Below are positions 25,690 through 35,226 of a stretch of DNA of 64,000 nt, one piece after another. This DNA comes from Anthropogastromicrobium sp050944455 (GTDB lineage Bacteria; Bacillota; Clostridia; Lachnospirales; Lachnospiraceae). Made by a program: the position numbers and the translations under genes. Positions within the stretch are counted from its first letter, which is position 1, and each line of letters begins with the position of its first letter. The DNA lies in NCBI GenBank assembly GCA_050944455.1, contig JBMNRC010000003.1:1-64000 (forward strand), in the 5' to 3' direction. A model generated the notes under the pieces. It was not told where the DNA came from, did not search any database, and saw only the letters and a program-made list of their open reading frames with translations.

Positions 25690-27573
25690 ATGGGTAAGAT
25701 TATTGGTATCGACCTTGGTACTACGAATTCATGCGTAGCGGTCATGGAAGGCGGAAAGCCGGTGGTTATCGCCAATCAGGAAGGCATCCGTACCACCCCG
25801 TCCGTTGTCGCGTTCACAAAGAACGGTGAGAGGCTTGTCGGCGATCCGGCGAAGCGCCAGGCAATCACAAACCCCGACCGTACTATTTCTTCGATCAAGA
25901 GACACATGGGCACCGATTATAAGGTGAACATCGACGGAAAACAGTACACCCCGCAGGAAATCTCCGCGATGATCCTTCAGAAACTGAAGGCGGACGCGGA
26001 GGCTTACCTCGGTGAGAAAGTTACCGAGGCGGTTATCACCTGCCCGGCATACTTCAACGACGCGCAGCGCCAGGCAACCAAGGACGCCGGCAAGATCGCC
26101 GGCCTGGACGTAAAGCGTGTCATCAACGAGCCGACCGCCGCGGCTCTGGCTTACGGCCTTGACAACGAGAAAGAGCAGAAGATCATGGTGTACGACCTCG
26201 GCGGCGGCACCTTCGATGTCAGTATCATCGATATCGGTGACGGCGTCATCGAAGTTCTGGCAACCAACGGCGACACGCACCTCGGCGGCGATGACTTCGA
26301 CCAGCGCATCATGGACTGGATGATCGACGAATTCCGCAAGAAGGAGGGCGTGGATCTTTCCAAGGACAAGATGGCCGTCCAGAGACTGAAGGACGCGGCT
26401 GAGAAAGCAAAGAAGGAACTGTCCTCGGCTACGACCACGAACATCAACCTTCCGTTCATCACGGCTACCCAGGACGGGCCGAAGCACCTGGATATGACGC
26501 TGACCAGGGCTAAGTTCGACGATCTGACCAGAGACCTGATCGACCGCACGGTCGCCCCGGTGCAGAACGCTCTGCGCGACGCCGGCCTGACCGCCGCGGA
26601 TATCTCCAAGGTTCTGCTTGTCGGCGGATCCACCCGTATGCTCAGCGCGCAGGAGAAAGTCCGCGAGCTGACCGGCAAGGAACCGTCCAAGAACCTCAAC
26701 CCGGATGAGTGCGTTGCCATCGGCGCCTGCATTGAAGGCGGCAAGCTCGCCGGCGACAAAGGCGCAGGAGACATTCTTCTTCTGGATGTCACCCCGCTTT
26801 CCCTGGCTATCGAGACCATGGGCGGCATCGCGACCGTGCTGATTCCGAGAAACACCACCATCCCGACCAAGAAGAGCCAGATTTTCTCTACCGCAGCAGA
26901 CAACCAGACTGCCGTAGATATCAACGTTGTCCAGGGCGAGCGTAAGTTCGCAAGAGACAACAAGTCCCTCGGCCAGTTCCGCCTGGACGGAATTCCGCCC
27001 GCAAGAAGAGGAGTTCCGCAGATCGAGGTTACGTTCGATATCGACGCGAACGGTATTGTCAATGTATCCGCAAAGGATCTGGGGACGGGCAAGGAGCAGC
27101 ATATCACCATCACCGCGGGTTCCAATATGTCTGACGCCGATATCGAAAAGGCTGTCAAAGAGGCTCAGGAATACGAGGCGCAGGACAAGGCCCGCAAGGA
27201 TGGCGTCGATGCCAGAAATGAAGCCGAGAGCATGGCTGACCAGACGGAGAATGCCCTGAAGGAAGTCGGAGACAAGGTTGACGCTTCCCTGAAGAGCACG
27301 GTTGAAAAGGACCTTGCGGATCTCCGCGAGACTATCAACAAGACGGATATCAACAATGTCACTCCGGAGCAGACCGAAGAACTCAAGGCCAAGAAGGAAA
27401 CCCTGATGAACAGCGCCCAGCAGCTGTTTGCGAAGATGTATGAGCAGACTCAGCAGAACGGATCGCAGGGCGCGGGCCCGAATCCGGGAACCGGAAGCGG
27501 CAGCAATACCAGCGGCACCGGAAACAATGGAAACAATGATGATGTTGTCGACGGCGATTACAAGGAAGTCTGA
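25690..27573 (+). CDS. dnaK: Molecular chaperone DnaK (Hsp70)
   Basis: ATP-driven chaperone that binds exposed hydrophobic stretches of client proteins with DnaJ and GrpE. The 627-residue product starts GKIIGIDLGTTNSCVAVMEG; the nucleotide-binding domain includes VYDLGGGTFDVSI and LVGGSTRM, the linker LLLDVTPLSL, and the substrate domain follows. The C-terminal tail is Gly/Asn/Ser-rich and ends DDVVDGDYKEV, close to the usual EEVD-like acidic end of bacterial DnaK. AAAAGGAG precedes ATG 25690. The 152-base gap after grpE holds two small hairpins near 25620-25665 but no clear promoter. Confidence 0.98.
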   Translation: MGKIIGIDLGTTNSCVAVMEGGKPVVIANQEGIRTTPSVVAFTKNGERLVGDPAKRQAITNPDRTISSIKRHMGTDYKVNIDGKQYTPQEISAMILQKLKADAEAYLGEKVTEAVITCPAYFNDAQRQATKDAGKIAGLDVKRVINEPTAAALAYGLDNEKEQKIMVYDLGGGTFDVSIIDIGDGVIEVLATNGDTHLGGDDFDQRIMDWMIDEFRKKEGVDLSKDKMAVQRLKDAAEKAKKELSSATTTNINLPFITATQDGPKHLDMTLTRAKFDDLTRDLIDRTVAPVQNALRDAGLTAADISKVLLVGGSTRMLSAQEKVRELTGKEPSKNLNPDECVAIGACIEGGKLAGDKGAGDILLLDVTPLSLAIETMGGIATVLIPRNTTIPTKKSQIFSTAADNQTAVDINVVQGERKFARDNKSLGQFRLDGIPPARRGVPQIEVTFDIDANGIVNVSAKDLGTGKEQHITITAGSNMSDADIEKAVKEAQEYEAQDKARKDGVDARNEAESMADQTENALKEVGDKVDASLKSTVEKDLADLRETINKTDINNVTPEQTEELKAKKETLMNSAQQLFAKMYEQTQQNGSQGAGPNPGTGSGSNTSGTGNNGNNDDVVDGDYKEV

Positions 27574-27609
27574 TCTTCCGGATTCCGTTCATCTGTGATA
27601 TGATAGACG

Positions 27610-27641
27610 CCGGAGCCGCGGCTGACGGGCCGCGGTTCCGG
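27610..27641 (+). repeat. 12-bp hairpin between dnaK and dnaJ
   Basis: CCGGAGCCGCGG (27610-27621) pairs with CCGCGGTTCCGG (27630-27641), one G-U pair, loop of eight. No T-run follows, so it is more likely a transcript stabiliser or processing block than a terminator. It lies in the 248-base dnaK-dnaJ gap, which otherwise looks empty. Confidence 0.7.
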
Positions 27642-27821
27642 TACTGATCAGCAGAAGTAAGGCGGGAGTACGGTTTCAGAACGCGGCTGCCCGGTATTGG
27701 GCAGAGCCTTGCGCGGTTTCAGGTTATTTGCCAGACGGTCAGCAGCAGATGTTTTCCGTCTGGCTTCTTCATGTAAACGGGAACAGAAGACGGAAGCGCC
27801 GGTCAGGCAGCAGGGGAGAAT

Positions 27822-28964
27822 ATGGCAGAGAAAAGAGATTATTACGAAGTGCTCGGGGTACCTCGGGACGCGGATGACGCCACAATCAAAAAAGCTTATC
27901 GTGAGATAGCGAAGAAGTGCCATCCGGATATCGATCCGAGCCCCGAAGCGGCGGAAAAATTCAAGGAGGCCTCCGAGGCTTATTCTGTGCTGAGCGACAA
28001 GCAGAAGCGGGCGCAGTACGACCAGTTCGGCCAGGCGGCCTTTGAAAACGGCGGAAATGGTTACAGCGGCTATTCGGCTGCCGACTTCAGCGATCTTTTC
28101 AGCGATCTTTTCGGGGACTTTTTCGGCGGCGGCATGGGCGGAAGAACCCGCGGAGCCAACGCCGGACCCCAGAAAGGCGACAACGTGCGCACTGCGGTGC
28201 GGATTTCCTTTATGGAGGCGGTCAAGGGCACTGAAAAAGAGCTCGAGCTGAACCTGAAGGACGTCTGCCTTTCCTGCCATGGGACCGGGGCGAAAGCGGG
28301 AACCTCACCCGTCACCTGCCCGAAGTGCAACGGCACCGGCCAGGTGGTGTACCGCCAGCAGTCCATGTTCGGCATGGTCCAGAACATCCAGGTGTGCCCG
28401 GACTGCCATGGAACCGGAAAAATTATCCGGGAGAAGTGCCCGGACTGCCGCGGGCTCGGGTACACGGTCAGCCGCAAAAAGATTTCCGTCACAATTCCGG
28501 CCGGAATTGACGACGGACAGAGCATCAGGCTCCGCGGAAAGGGGGATCCGGGAAAGAACGGAGGCGAGTGGGGCGATCTGCTCGTTCAGGTGTCGGTTTC
28601 CCCGCATCCGGTGTTCAAGAGAAGAGATTACGATATCTATTCCACGGTACCGATTTCCTTTGCGCAGGCGGCGCTCGGCGCGGAAATCAAAATTCCCACG
28701 ATCGACGGTGAGACGGAGTATACGGTCAGGCCGGGAACCCAGACGGATACCCAGATCAGGCTCCGCGGGGAGGGCGTTCCGAGTCTCCGCAGCAGAAATG
28801 TGAGGGGAGATCATTATGTAACCCTCGTCGTGCAGGTGCCGACTTCGATGAACCGGGAGCAGAAGGAAGCCCTGAGAAAGTACGACGAGCTGATGACCGG
28901 GAAAGAGCCGTCAGATTCCTCCGCGAGCCGCAAAAAGAGATCGTTCAAGGATGTTTTCAACTGA
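27822..28964 (+). CDS. dnaJ: Co-chaperone DnaJ (Hsp40)
   Basis: Delivers clients to DnaK and triggers its ATPase. The 380-residue product has the J domain (1-70) with H34-P35-D36, a Gly/Phe-rich stretch (about 75-125), four zinc-binding CxxCxGxG repeats (CLSCHGTG, CPKCNGTG, CPDCHGTG, CPDCRGLG) and the C-terminal substrate domains. It is last in the CIRCE operon and is closed by the terminator at 28996-29026. ATG 27822 follows GGGGAG. Confidence 0.98.
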   Translation: MAEKRDYYEVLGVPRDADDATIKKAYREIAKKCHPDIDPSPEAAEKFKEASEAYSVLSDKQKRAQYDQFGQAAFENGGNGYSGYSAADFSDLFSDLFGDFFGGGMGGRTRGANAGPQKGDNVRTAVRISFMEAVKGTEKELELNLKDVCLSCHGTGAKAGTSPVTCPKCNGTGQVVYRQQSMFGMVQNIQVCPDCHGTGKIIREKCPDCRGLGYTVSRKKISVTIPAGIDDGQSIRLRGKGDPGKNGGEWGDLLVQVSVSPHPVFKRRDYDIYSTVPISFAQAALGAEIKIPTIDGETEYTVRPGTQTDTQIRLRGEGVPSLRSRNVRGDHYVTLVVQVPTSMNREQKEALRKYDELMTGKEPSDSSASRKKRSFKDVFN

Positions 28965-28995
28965 AAATCTCCGATGCGGGTTCAGGCTGAAATTT

Positions 28996-29026
28996 ATGCC
29001 ACGGTAGAAATACCGTGGCATTTGTT
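28996..29026 (+). terminator. Terminator of the hrcA-grpE-dnaK-dnaJ operon
   Basis: ATGCCACGGTA (28996-29006) pairs perfectly with TACCGTGGCAT (29011-29021) around GAAA, then TTTGTT. The rest of the 317-base gap to glpK holds a possible TATAAT at 29028-29033 without a good -35, and nothing else I can identify. Confidence 0.85.
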
Positions 29027-29281
29027 ATATAATACGATGAACATCATCCCGTTTTTCTGCAGGCCGGGAAGCTGTCCGGAAAGCGGTATCCCGATCCTGA
29101 GAACGTCAGCCTGCCGATAAGCGGGGATTCCGCCCGTGAGGACAGATCGATCCGGAAAACGGACGGCCTGATATGGCCTGGGCCCGCGTCACCGGGGAAA
29201 CCAGATCCGCTGAGAGGCGGAAAGCACATACGAAAGGACGAAAATCAGGCGGCGCAGCTGCCGGAACAGAAGGAGGAAGCC

Positions 29282-30790
29282 ATGGAAAAACTGGTAATGG
29301 CTCTTGACCAGGGAACGACCAGCTCCCGTTGTATCCTGTTTGACCGCAAGGGACAGATCATCGGCTCGGCACAGAAGGAATTCAGGCAGTTCTATCCGAA
29401 TCCCGGCTGGGTGGAGCATGACCCGATGGAGATCTGGTCATCCCAGATGAGCGTCATGACAGAGGCGATGACGAAAGTGGGAGTTACCGCGAAGGACATT
29501 GCGGCTCTGGGTATCACCAACCAGCGCGAGACGACCATTGTGTGGGACAGGACTACCGGAGTCCCGGTCTACAACGCGATCGTCTGGCAGTGCCGCAGGA
29601 CAAGCGGGATGATCGACCGCCTGAAAGCGCAGGGCTATTCGGAAATGATCCGCGAAAAGACGGGGCTGATCGCGGACGCCTATTTTTCCGCCAGCAAAAT
29701 TGCCTGGATTCTGGACAATGTCAGCGGCGCGCGCGAGCGCGCTGAGCGCGGTGAACTGGCTTTCGGCACGGTTGACAGCTGGCTGATCTGGAAACTGACC
29801 GGCGGGAAAGTCCATGTTACCGACTACACCAACGCTTCCCGGACGATGCTCTTCAACATCCATACGCTGCAGTGGGATCCCGACCTTCTCGCACTGTTTC
29901 ACATTCCAGCGTGCATGATGCCGGAGGTAAAACCGAGCAGCTGCCTTCTGGGGACGACTTCCCCGGAGGTGACCGGATATCCGATCCAGGTGGCCGGCGC
30001 CGCCGGAGACCAGCAGTCGGCGCTGTTCGGACAGTGCTGCTTCAGCAGAGGCGAGATGAAGAATACCTACGGCACCGGCTGCTTCCTGCTGATGAACGCC
30101 GGGGACAGACCCGTGACTTCCGCGCACGGCCTGGTCACCACGCTGACAGCGGGAGCGGACAGTCATCCGGGGTACGCGCTGGAAGGCAGTGTGTTCGTTG
30201 CCGGCGCAGCAATCCAGTGGCTGAGGGATGAGATGGGAATGATCCGCACGGCTCCCGAGACCGAGCAGATCTGCGAATCCGTACCGGACACCGGCGGGGT
30301 GTACCTGGTTCCGGCCTTCACCGGACTCGGGGCGCCGGTCTGGAACCAGTACGCGAGAGGCACGGTGATCGGACTGACGAGAGGAACGACGAGAGCTCAC
30401 TTTATCCGCGCCGCGGTGGAATCCCTGGCGTATCAGACGATGGACGTCGTCAGCGCTATGGAACAGGACTGCGGGGTTACCCTCTCCGGACTGAAGGTAG
30501 ACGGAGGAGCCAGCGCCAACAACTTTATCCTGCAGTTTCAGTCCGATATCCTCCGCTGCACGGTCGAGCGGCCGGTATGCACGGAGACCACAGCTCTCGG
30601 AGCCGCCTACCTGGCCGGCCTGGCTGTCGGGTTCTGGGGGAGCCTGGATGAACTCCGGTCCAACTGGAAGCTGGAGAGAAGCTTTACCCCGACTATGGAA
30701 ATCGGACGGCGCGATGAACTGGTTCGCGGATGGAGGATTGCGGAGAAGTGCGCCTGCTATGCCGCGGAAGAGTACAGAAAAACCGAGTGA
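29282..30790 (+). CDS. glpK: Glycerol kinase
   Basis: Phosphorylates glycerol to sn-glycerol 3-phosphate. The 502-residue FGGY kinase has ALDQGTTSSRCILFD, GITNQRETTIVWD, NAIVWQCRR, GAAGDQQSALFG with D243 as probable catalytic base, and VDGGASANNFILQFQ. Neighbouring motifs place it with GlpK, not xylulokinase. No glpF, glpD or glpP antiterminator is adjacent. The family's His that PTS HPr phosphorylates in other Firmicutes was not located with certainty. GGAGGAAG precedes ATG 29282. Confidence 0.96.
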   Translation: MEKLVMALDQGTTSSRCILFDRKGQIIGSAQKEFRQFYPNPGWVEHDPMEIWSSQMSVMTEAMTKVGVTAKDIAALGITNQRETTIVWDRTTGVPVYNAIVWQCRRTSGMIDRLKAQGYSEMIREKTGLIADAYFSASKIAWILDNVSGARERAERGELAFGTVDSWLIWKLTGGKVHVTDYTNASRTMLFNIHTLQWDPDLLALFHIPACMMPEVKPSSCLLGTTSPEVTGYPIQVAGAAGDQQSALFGQCCFSRGEMKNTYGTGCFLLMNAGDRPVTSAHGLVTTLTAGADSHPGYALEGSVFVAGAAIQWLRDEMGMIRTAPETEQICESVPDTGGVYLVPAFTGLGAPVWNQYARGTVIGLTRGTTRAHFIRAAVESLAYQTMDVVSAMEQDCGVTLSGLKVDGGASANNFILQFQSDILRCTVERPVCTETTALGAAYLAGLAVGFWGSLDELRSNWKLERSFTPTMEIGRRDELVRGWRIAEKCACYAAEEYRKTE

Positions 30791-30911
30791 GAACGGTGAA
30801 GCCGCGCTCGCTGCCGGCAGCCGCCGGACAGGGCAGATCAGAAGATCCGGAGGGACCCGGACAGCGCGCGGATAACCGGCGGCCGGGCGGCACGCGAAAA
30901 CTTGACGGTTA

Positions 30912-30920
30912 TGATATGAT
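30912..30920 (+). promoter_or_regulatory. Possible extended -10 just before the ftsH leader terminator
   Basis: TGATATGAT, an extended -10 (TATGAT at 30915-30920 with TG at 30912-30913), lies 11 bases before the terminator hairpin. No good -35 is visible. If used, the hairpin would sit at the very start of the ftsH transcript. Confidence 0.3.
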
Positions 30921-30930
30921 AAAACTGCTG

Positions 30931-30980
30931 AAAAAACGGAGACTGCGTGCGGCCGGCAGTCCGCCGGAACCCCGTTTTTT
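30931..30980 (+). terminator. Intrinsic terminator between glpK and ftsH
   Basis: AAAAAACGG (30931-30939) pairs with CCGTTTTTT (30972-30980), with ACTGC/GCAGT pairing inside. It can stop glpK transcripts and, by its A-run, transcripts in the opposite direction. The ftsH start codon is only 43 bases further. Confidence 0.85.
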
Positions 30981-31023
30981 CCTTAATTTTTACTGATTTG
31001 TGCTGATAACAGGAGGATCTGCC

Positions 31024-33162
31024 GTGTTTTTTGATGATGACGACAATGACAGTGGGTACCTCGGCGAGGATAAGGACCGAGAGCGTCCTGAAAGGCGTCC
31101 CGACAGGCCCGGCGGAGACAGCGGCGGTGGGACGCCGAAGCATTTCTGGCTGATTCTGATTATTACGCTGGTCGTAGCTTTCCTGATTGTCCGCGGCCTG
31201 CAGAGCCTGGTGAGCAGCCAGACTACCAGGGAGGTAAACTACAACGAGTTCCTTGATGAACTCGATGCTGGAAATATCAGCGATGTCAAAATTTCCACAA
31301 CAAGAATCACCTACCATCTCGACAATAATTCCTATATCGACTATTACACGGTTTACCTCAATGACCCGTCCCTGCTGGCGCATCTGGAGGCGGCCGGCGT
31401 CGATTTCCGCGGTGTTGAGAACGACGACACGGCGGCTACCATCGTCTATCTTCTGGCGCAGCTCATTCCGCTGGTTATCTTTGTCGTCCTGCTGATGCAG
31501 ATGATGCGGCAGGTAGGCGGGAAAGACGGAATGATGGGGATGGGCCGCTCCAATGCCAAGGTCTTCATGGACAAAGATACCGGCGTGCGTTTTTCAGACG
31601 TCGCCGGCGTTGACGAGGCGAAGGAATCCCTGACCGAGCTGGTTGATTTCCTTCACAACCCCCAGAAGTATGCGGCAATCGGCGCGAAGCTTCCGAAAGG
31701 CGCGCTTCTCGTCGGAGCTCCGGGAACCGGAAAGACGCTGCTGGCCAAGGCTATCGCCGGGGAGGCGCATGTCCCCTTCTTCTCGCTGGCTGGTTCCGAC
31801 TTCGTGGAAATGTTCGTCGGACTCGGCGCGTCCCGCGTTCGCGACCTGTTCAAGCAGGCGTCGCAGAACGCGCCGTGCATCATCTTCATCGATGAGATCG
31901 ACGCCATCGGAAAAGTGCGCGACGCGGGCATTTCCGGCAGCAACGACGAGCGCGAGCAGACGCTGAACCAGCTTCTGTCCGAGATGGACGGCTTCGACCC
32001 GTCCAAGGGCGTGCTGGTGCTGGGCGCCACCAACAGGCCGGAGATCCTGGATCCGGCGCTTCTGCGCCCCGGCCGTTTTGACCGCCGCATTGTGGTGGAC
32101 CGCCCGGACCTCAAGGGCCGCATCGCGATTCTCAAAGTCCACGCCAAGGATGTGCGGATGGACGAGACCGTCAATTTTGAGGAACTGGCGCTGGCCACCG
32201 CCGGCGCAGTCGGCGCTGACCTGGCCAACATGATCAACGAAGCCGCCATCACAGCGGTACAGAGAGGGCGCACCGCCGTCTCGCAGAAAGACCTTATGGA
32301 CGCGATGGAGACGGTCCTGGTCGGCAAGGAGAAAAAAGACCGCGTGATGAGCCAGAAGGAGAGAAAGATCGTGTCCTACCACGAGGTCGGCCACGCCCTG
32401 ATTTCCGCGCTGCAGAAGGACGCCGAGCCTGTCCAGAAAATCACTATCGTGCCGCGCACGCAGGGCGCGCTGGGGTATGTGCTGCAGACACCGCAGGAAG
32501 AGCGTTTCCTGCAGTCCAAGGAGGAACTGCTGGCGGATATCACGGTCGCCCTCGGCGGACGCGCCGCTGAGCAGCTGGTTTTCGGAAGCATCACGACAGG
32601 AGCTCAGAACGATATTGAGAGGGCCACGCAGGTCGCCCGGCAGATGATCACCATGTACGGCATGTCCGATGAGTTCGGCATGATGGCCCTGGAAACGGTG
32701 CAGAGCCAGTACCTGAGCGGCCGCACGCAGATGAACTGCTCCGACAGCACTGCCGCGAAAGTGGATGAGGCTGTCCGCGTCCTGCTCGCGGACCGCTACA
32801 AGATCGCTTACCAGATGCTTTCGGAAAACCGGGAGATCATGGACGACATCGCCGCGTTCCTGATCCAGAGGGAAACCATAACCGGCAAAGAGTTTATGGA
32901 TATTCTGCATGCGGACCAGGAAAAGAGAAAGCAGAAATCAGCGGAGGAGCAGAAGGCGGCCGCTGAGCCCGCCTCCGATGCGGCAGCCGCTTCGGATAAC
33001 ACGGCCGCTTCGGATAAGGCGGAGGTTTCGGACAAAGCAGCCGCTTCCGATGCCGGGGGCACTTCCGGAGCCGACGGCGCGGAAACCGTGCCCGACAGTG
33101 AGAAGGACGATGCAGCAGGCCCGTCCGGGGAAGCGGCAGATGAACAGAAACCGGAAACATGA
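31024..33162 (+). CDS. ftsH: ATP-dependent zinc metalloprotease FtsH
   Basis: Membrane AAA+ protease for membrane and short-lived regulatory proteins. The 712-residue product has two transmembrane helices (about 39-60 and 140-165), Walker A GAPGTGKT (231-238), Walker B IIFIDEID, the second region of homology with NRPEILDPALLRPGRFDR, and the zinc site HEVGH (453-457; the family usually has HEAGH). The loop upstream reads ISGSNDEREQ where relatives often have GGGNDEREQ. The last ~90 residues are an Ala/Asp/Ser-rich tail. GTG 31024 is chosen for AGGAGG (31011-31016) seven bases upstream; GTG 31000 lies before that site. Confidence 0.96.
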   Translation: MFFDDDDNDSGYLGEDKDRERPERRPDRPGGDSGGGTPKHFWLILIITLVVAFLIVRGLQSLVSSQTTREVNYNEFLDELDAGNISDVKISTTRITYHLDNNSYIDYYTVYLNDPSLLAHLEAAGVDFRGVENDDTAATIVYLLAQLIPLVIFVVLLMQMMRQVGGKDGMMGMGRSNAKVFMDKDTGVRFSDVAGVDEAKESLTELVDFLHNPQKYAAIGAKLPKGALLVGAPGTGKTLLAKAIAGEAHVPFFSLAGSDFVEMFVGLGASRVRDLFKQASQNAPCIIFIDEIDAIGKVRDAGISGSNDEREQTLNQLLSEMDGFDPSKGVLVLGATNRPEILDPALLRPGRFDRRIVVDRPDLKGRIAILKVHAKDVRMDETVNFEELALATAGAVGADLANMINEAAITAVQRGRTAVSQKDLMDAMETVLVGKEKKDRVMSQKERKIVSYHEVGHALISALQKDAEPVQKITIVPRTQGALGYVLQTPQEERFLQSKEELLADITVALGGRAAEQLVFGSITTGAQNDIERATQVARQMITMYGMSDEFGMMALETVQSQYLSGRTQMNCSDSTAAKVDEAVRVLLADRYKIAYQMLSENREIMDDIAAFLIQRETITGKEFMDILHADQEKRKQKSAEEQKAAAEPASDAAAASDNTAASDKAEVSDKAAASDAGGTSGADGAETVPDSEKDDAAGPSGEAADEQKPET

Positions 33163-33184
33163 TTCCGGTACAGTAACTATTTTT

Positions 33185-33222
33185 CAGCCCATGCACCGCG
33201 TATCCGCGCGCCGCATGGGCTG
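33185..33222 (+). repeat. 10-bp hairpin between ftsH and uvrC
   Basis: CAGCCCATGC (33185-33194) pairs perfectly with GCATGGGCTG (33213-33222), with CGCG/CGCG possible inside. A T-run precedes it, not follows, so it is terminator-like only for - strand transcripts, where no gene is present. On the + strand it may protect the ftsH mRNA end. Confidence 0.6.
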
Positions 33223-33314
33223 ACTGCGTAAAGGAGATTTCCGGCCTGTCCGGGCCGCGGGACAGAAACGCTTTCGATGCCCGCTGTTTCAACCGGAGTC
33301 AGGCCGCTGTGGAT

Positions 33315-35201
33315 ATGGAATTTGACCTGAAGGAAGAACTCAAAAAGATTCCCGCCAAACCCGGCTGCTACCTGATGCACGGGGAGGACGACGAGATCAT
33401 CTATATCGGGAAAGCCAAGGTGCTCTGCAACCGCGTGCGCCAGTATTTTCAGAATACGAAAAAGCCCAGCGCCAAGGTTGAGCAGATGGTGTCCCATGTC
33501 GCATGGTTTGAATATATCGTGACCGACTCCGAGATGGAGGCATTTGTCCTCGAAGCCAACCTGATCAAGCTTCACCGGCCGAAATACAACACGGTGATGA
33601 TGGATGACAAGGCCTACCCGTACATCCGGGTCACAGCGGACGAAGATTTTCCCCGCATTACGATGACCCGGCGGAGATTCCGCGACAAGGCCAGGTATTA
33701 CGGCCCTTATCCGGTCGGCATCAATATCGGGGAAACCCTCGACCTGGTCCACAGCCTTTTCGGGATCCGCACCTGCAGACGGGTTCTGCCGCGCGACATC
33801 GGGAAGGAACGGCCGTGCCTGAATTACTATATCGGAAGATGCTGCGGCCCATGTACCGGAAAGGTGAGCCGTGAAGATTACGCGGAAAGAATCGCCGGCG
33901 CCGAGAACCTGCTCTCCGGAAATTACCAGAAAACAGTCCGCGGCCTCGAGGAGAAGATGAAGGAGGCCTCGGACAGCCTGGAATTCGAGAAGGCGGCGCG
34001 GTACAGGGATCTGGCAGCGCAGGTGAAAAAGGCGGCCGAACAGCAGAAGATCACGGACAGCAGTTCCCTTGACGACCGCGACGTGATCGCGTGCGCGTGC
34101 GAGGCGGAGAACGCCGTCGTACAGGTGTTTTACGTGCGCGAGGGAAAAATGATCGGCCGCGATCTTTTTCACATCACGGTTGCGATCGACGACACGGTCT
34201 CCGCGATCCTCACGGATTTTGTGAAACAATATTATGCGGGGACTCCGTTTATTCCGGGTGAGATCCTGGTTCAGAAGGAACTGGAGGATCAGGAGGCCAT
34301 CGCCGGCTGGCTGTCCCAGAAGCGGGGGAAAAAGGTGACGATCCGCATGCCGCAGCGCGGCCCCCGCGGGTATCTGATGAAGATGGCGGAGGAAAACGCC
34401 CGCATGGTTCTGGAAAAGGATTCTGAAAAGCTACGCCGCGAGAAGGAGAGGACCGCCGGCGCGGTGCACGAGATAGCGCGGCTTCTGGACCTTCCGACAG
34501 TCTATCGGATGGAGGCCTATGATATCTCGAATACCAGCGGCCTGGAATCCGTCGGATCCATGGTAGTTTTTGAGGGCGGCAGGCCGAGAAAGAGCGATTA
34601 CCGCAAGTTCCGCATCAAAACCGTCCAGGGTCCGAACGATTACGCTTCGATGACGGAGGTGCTCACCCGGAGGTTTACGAGGGGCATTGAGGAACAGGCG
34701 GAAGGAATGCCCGAGAACAGCTTCACCCGGATGCCCGACCTGATCATGATGGATGGCGGGCGCGGACAGGTTCATATGGCGGAGGAAGTGCTGAGAAAAC
34801 TGTCGCTTGACATCCCGGTTGTCGGCATGGTCAAGGACGACCGGCACCGTACCCGCGGCCTGTATTACCACGACGGGGAGGTGCCGATCGACACCCATTC
34901 GGAGGGATTTCACCTGATCACGCGCGTGCAGGATGAAGCGCACCGGTTCGCGATCACCTACCACCGGGGCCTGCGCGGAAAGGCCCAGATCCATTCCGTG
35001 CTGGATGATATCCCGGGGATCGGGGAAAAGCGCAGAGCCGGCCTGATGCATACCTTCGGGGATATCCGGGCGATCAGGGACGCTCCGGTTGAAGATCTGG
35101 CAAAGGCTGAGAACATGAACCGCGCCGCTGCCGAATCCGTCTGGAATTTCTTTCACAGGCCGGACACGCGGGACAGCTCCCCCGGAAACGGCGCGGATTG
35201 A
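33315..35201 (+). CDS. uvrC: Excinuclease ABC subunit C (UvrC)
   Basis: Makes the two incisions flanking a lesion in nucleotide excision repair. The 628-residue product has the GIY-YIG N-terminal nuclease (KPGCYLMHG and YIGKAKVLCNRVRQYF), a Cys-rich segment (CLNYYIGRCCGPC) like that reported to hold an iron-sulfur cluster, the UVR motif (EKMKEASDSLEFEKAARYRD), the RNase H-like C-terminal nuclease (AYDISNTSG, MDGGRGQVH) and a helix-hairpin-helix end. The family has Val where KPGCY has Cys. ATG 33315 gives the family-like MEFDLKEELKK; GTG 33309 is two codons upstream. The hprK promoter overlaps its stop codon. Confidence 0.95.
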   Translation: MEFDLKEELKKIPAKPGCYLMHGEDDEIIYIGKAKVLCNRVRQYFQNTKKPSAKVEQMVSHVAWFEYIVTDSEMEAFVLEANLIKLHRPKYNTVMMDDKAYPYIRVTADEDFPRITMTRRRFRDKARYYGPYPVGINIGETLDLVHSLFGIRTCRRVLPRDIGKERPCLNYYIGRCCGPCTGKVSREDYAERIAGAENLLSGNYQKTVRGLEEKMKEASDSLEFEKAARYRDLAAQVKKAAEQQKITDSSSLDDRDVIACACEAENAVVQVFYVREGKMIGRDLFHITVAIDDTVSAILTDFVKQYYAGTPFIPGEILVQKELEDQEAIAGWLSQKRGKKVTIRMPQRGPRGYLMKMAEENARMVLEKDSEKLRREKERTAGAVHEIARLLDLPTVYRMEAYDISNTSGLESVGSMVVFEGGRPRKSDYRKFRIKTVQGPNDYASMTEVLTRRFTRGIEEQAEGMPENSFTRMPDLIMMDGGRGQVHMAEEVLRKLSLDIPVVGMVKDDRHRTRGLYYHDGEVPIDTHSEGFHLITRVQDEAHRFAITYHRGLRGKAQIHSVLDDIPGIGEKRRAGLMHTFGDIRAIRDAPVEDLAKAENMNRAAAESVWNFFHRPDTRDSSPGNGAD

Positions 35202-35226
35202 CGGAGCACCTGCGCTTTGTTACAAT
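35198..35226 (+). promoter_or_regulatory. Promoter of the hprK-murB-rapZ-whiA-crh operon
   Basis: TTGACG (35198-35203), a 17-base spacer, and TACAAT (35221-35226) with extended -10 TG at 35218-35219. The -35 overlaps the uvrC stop codon. Leader of about 155 bases before hprK. Confidence 0.85.
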
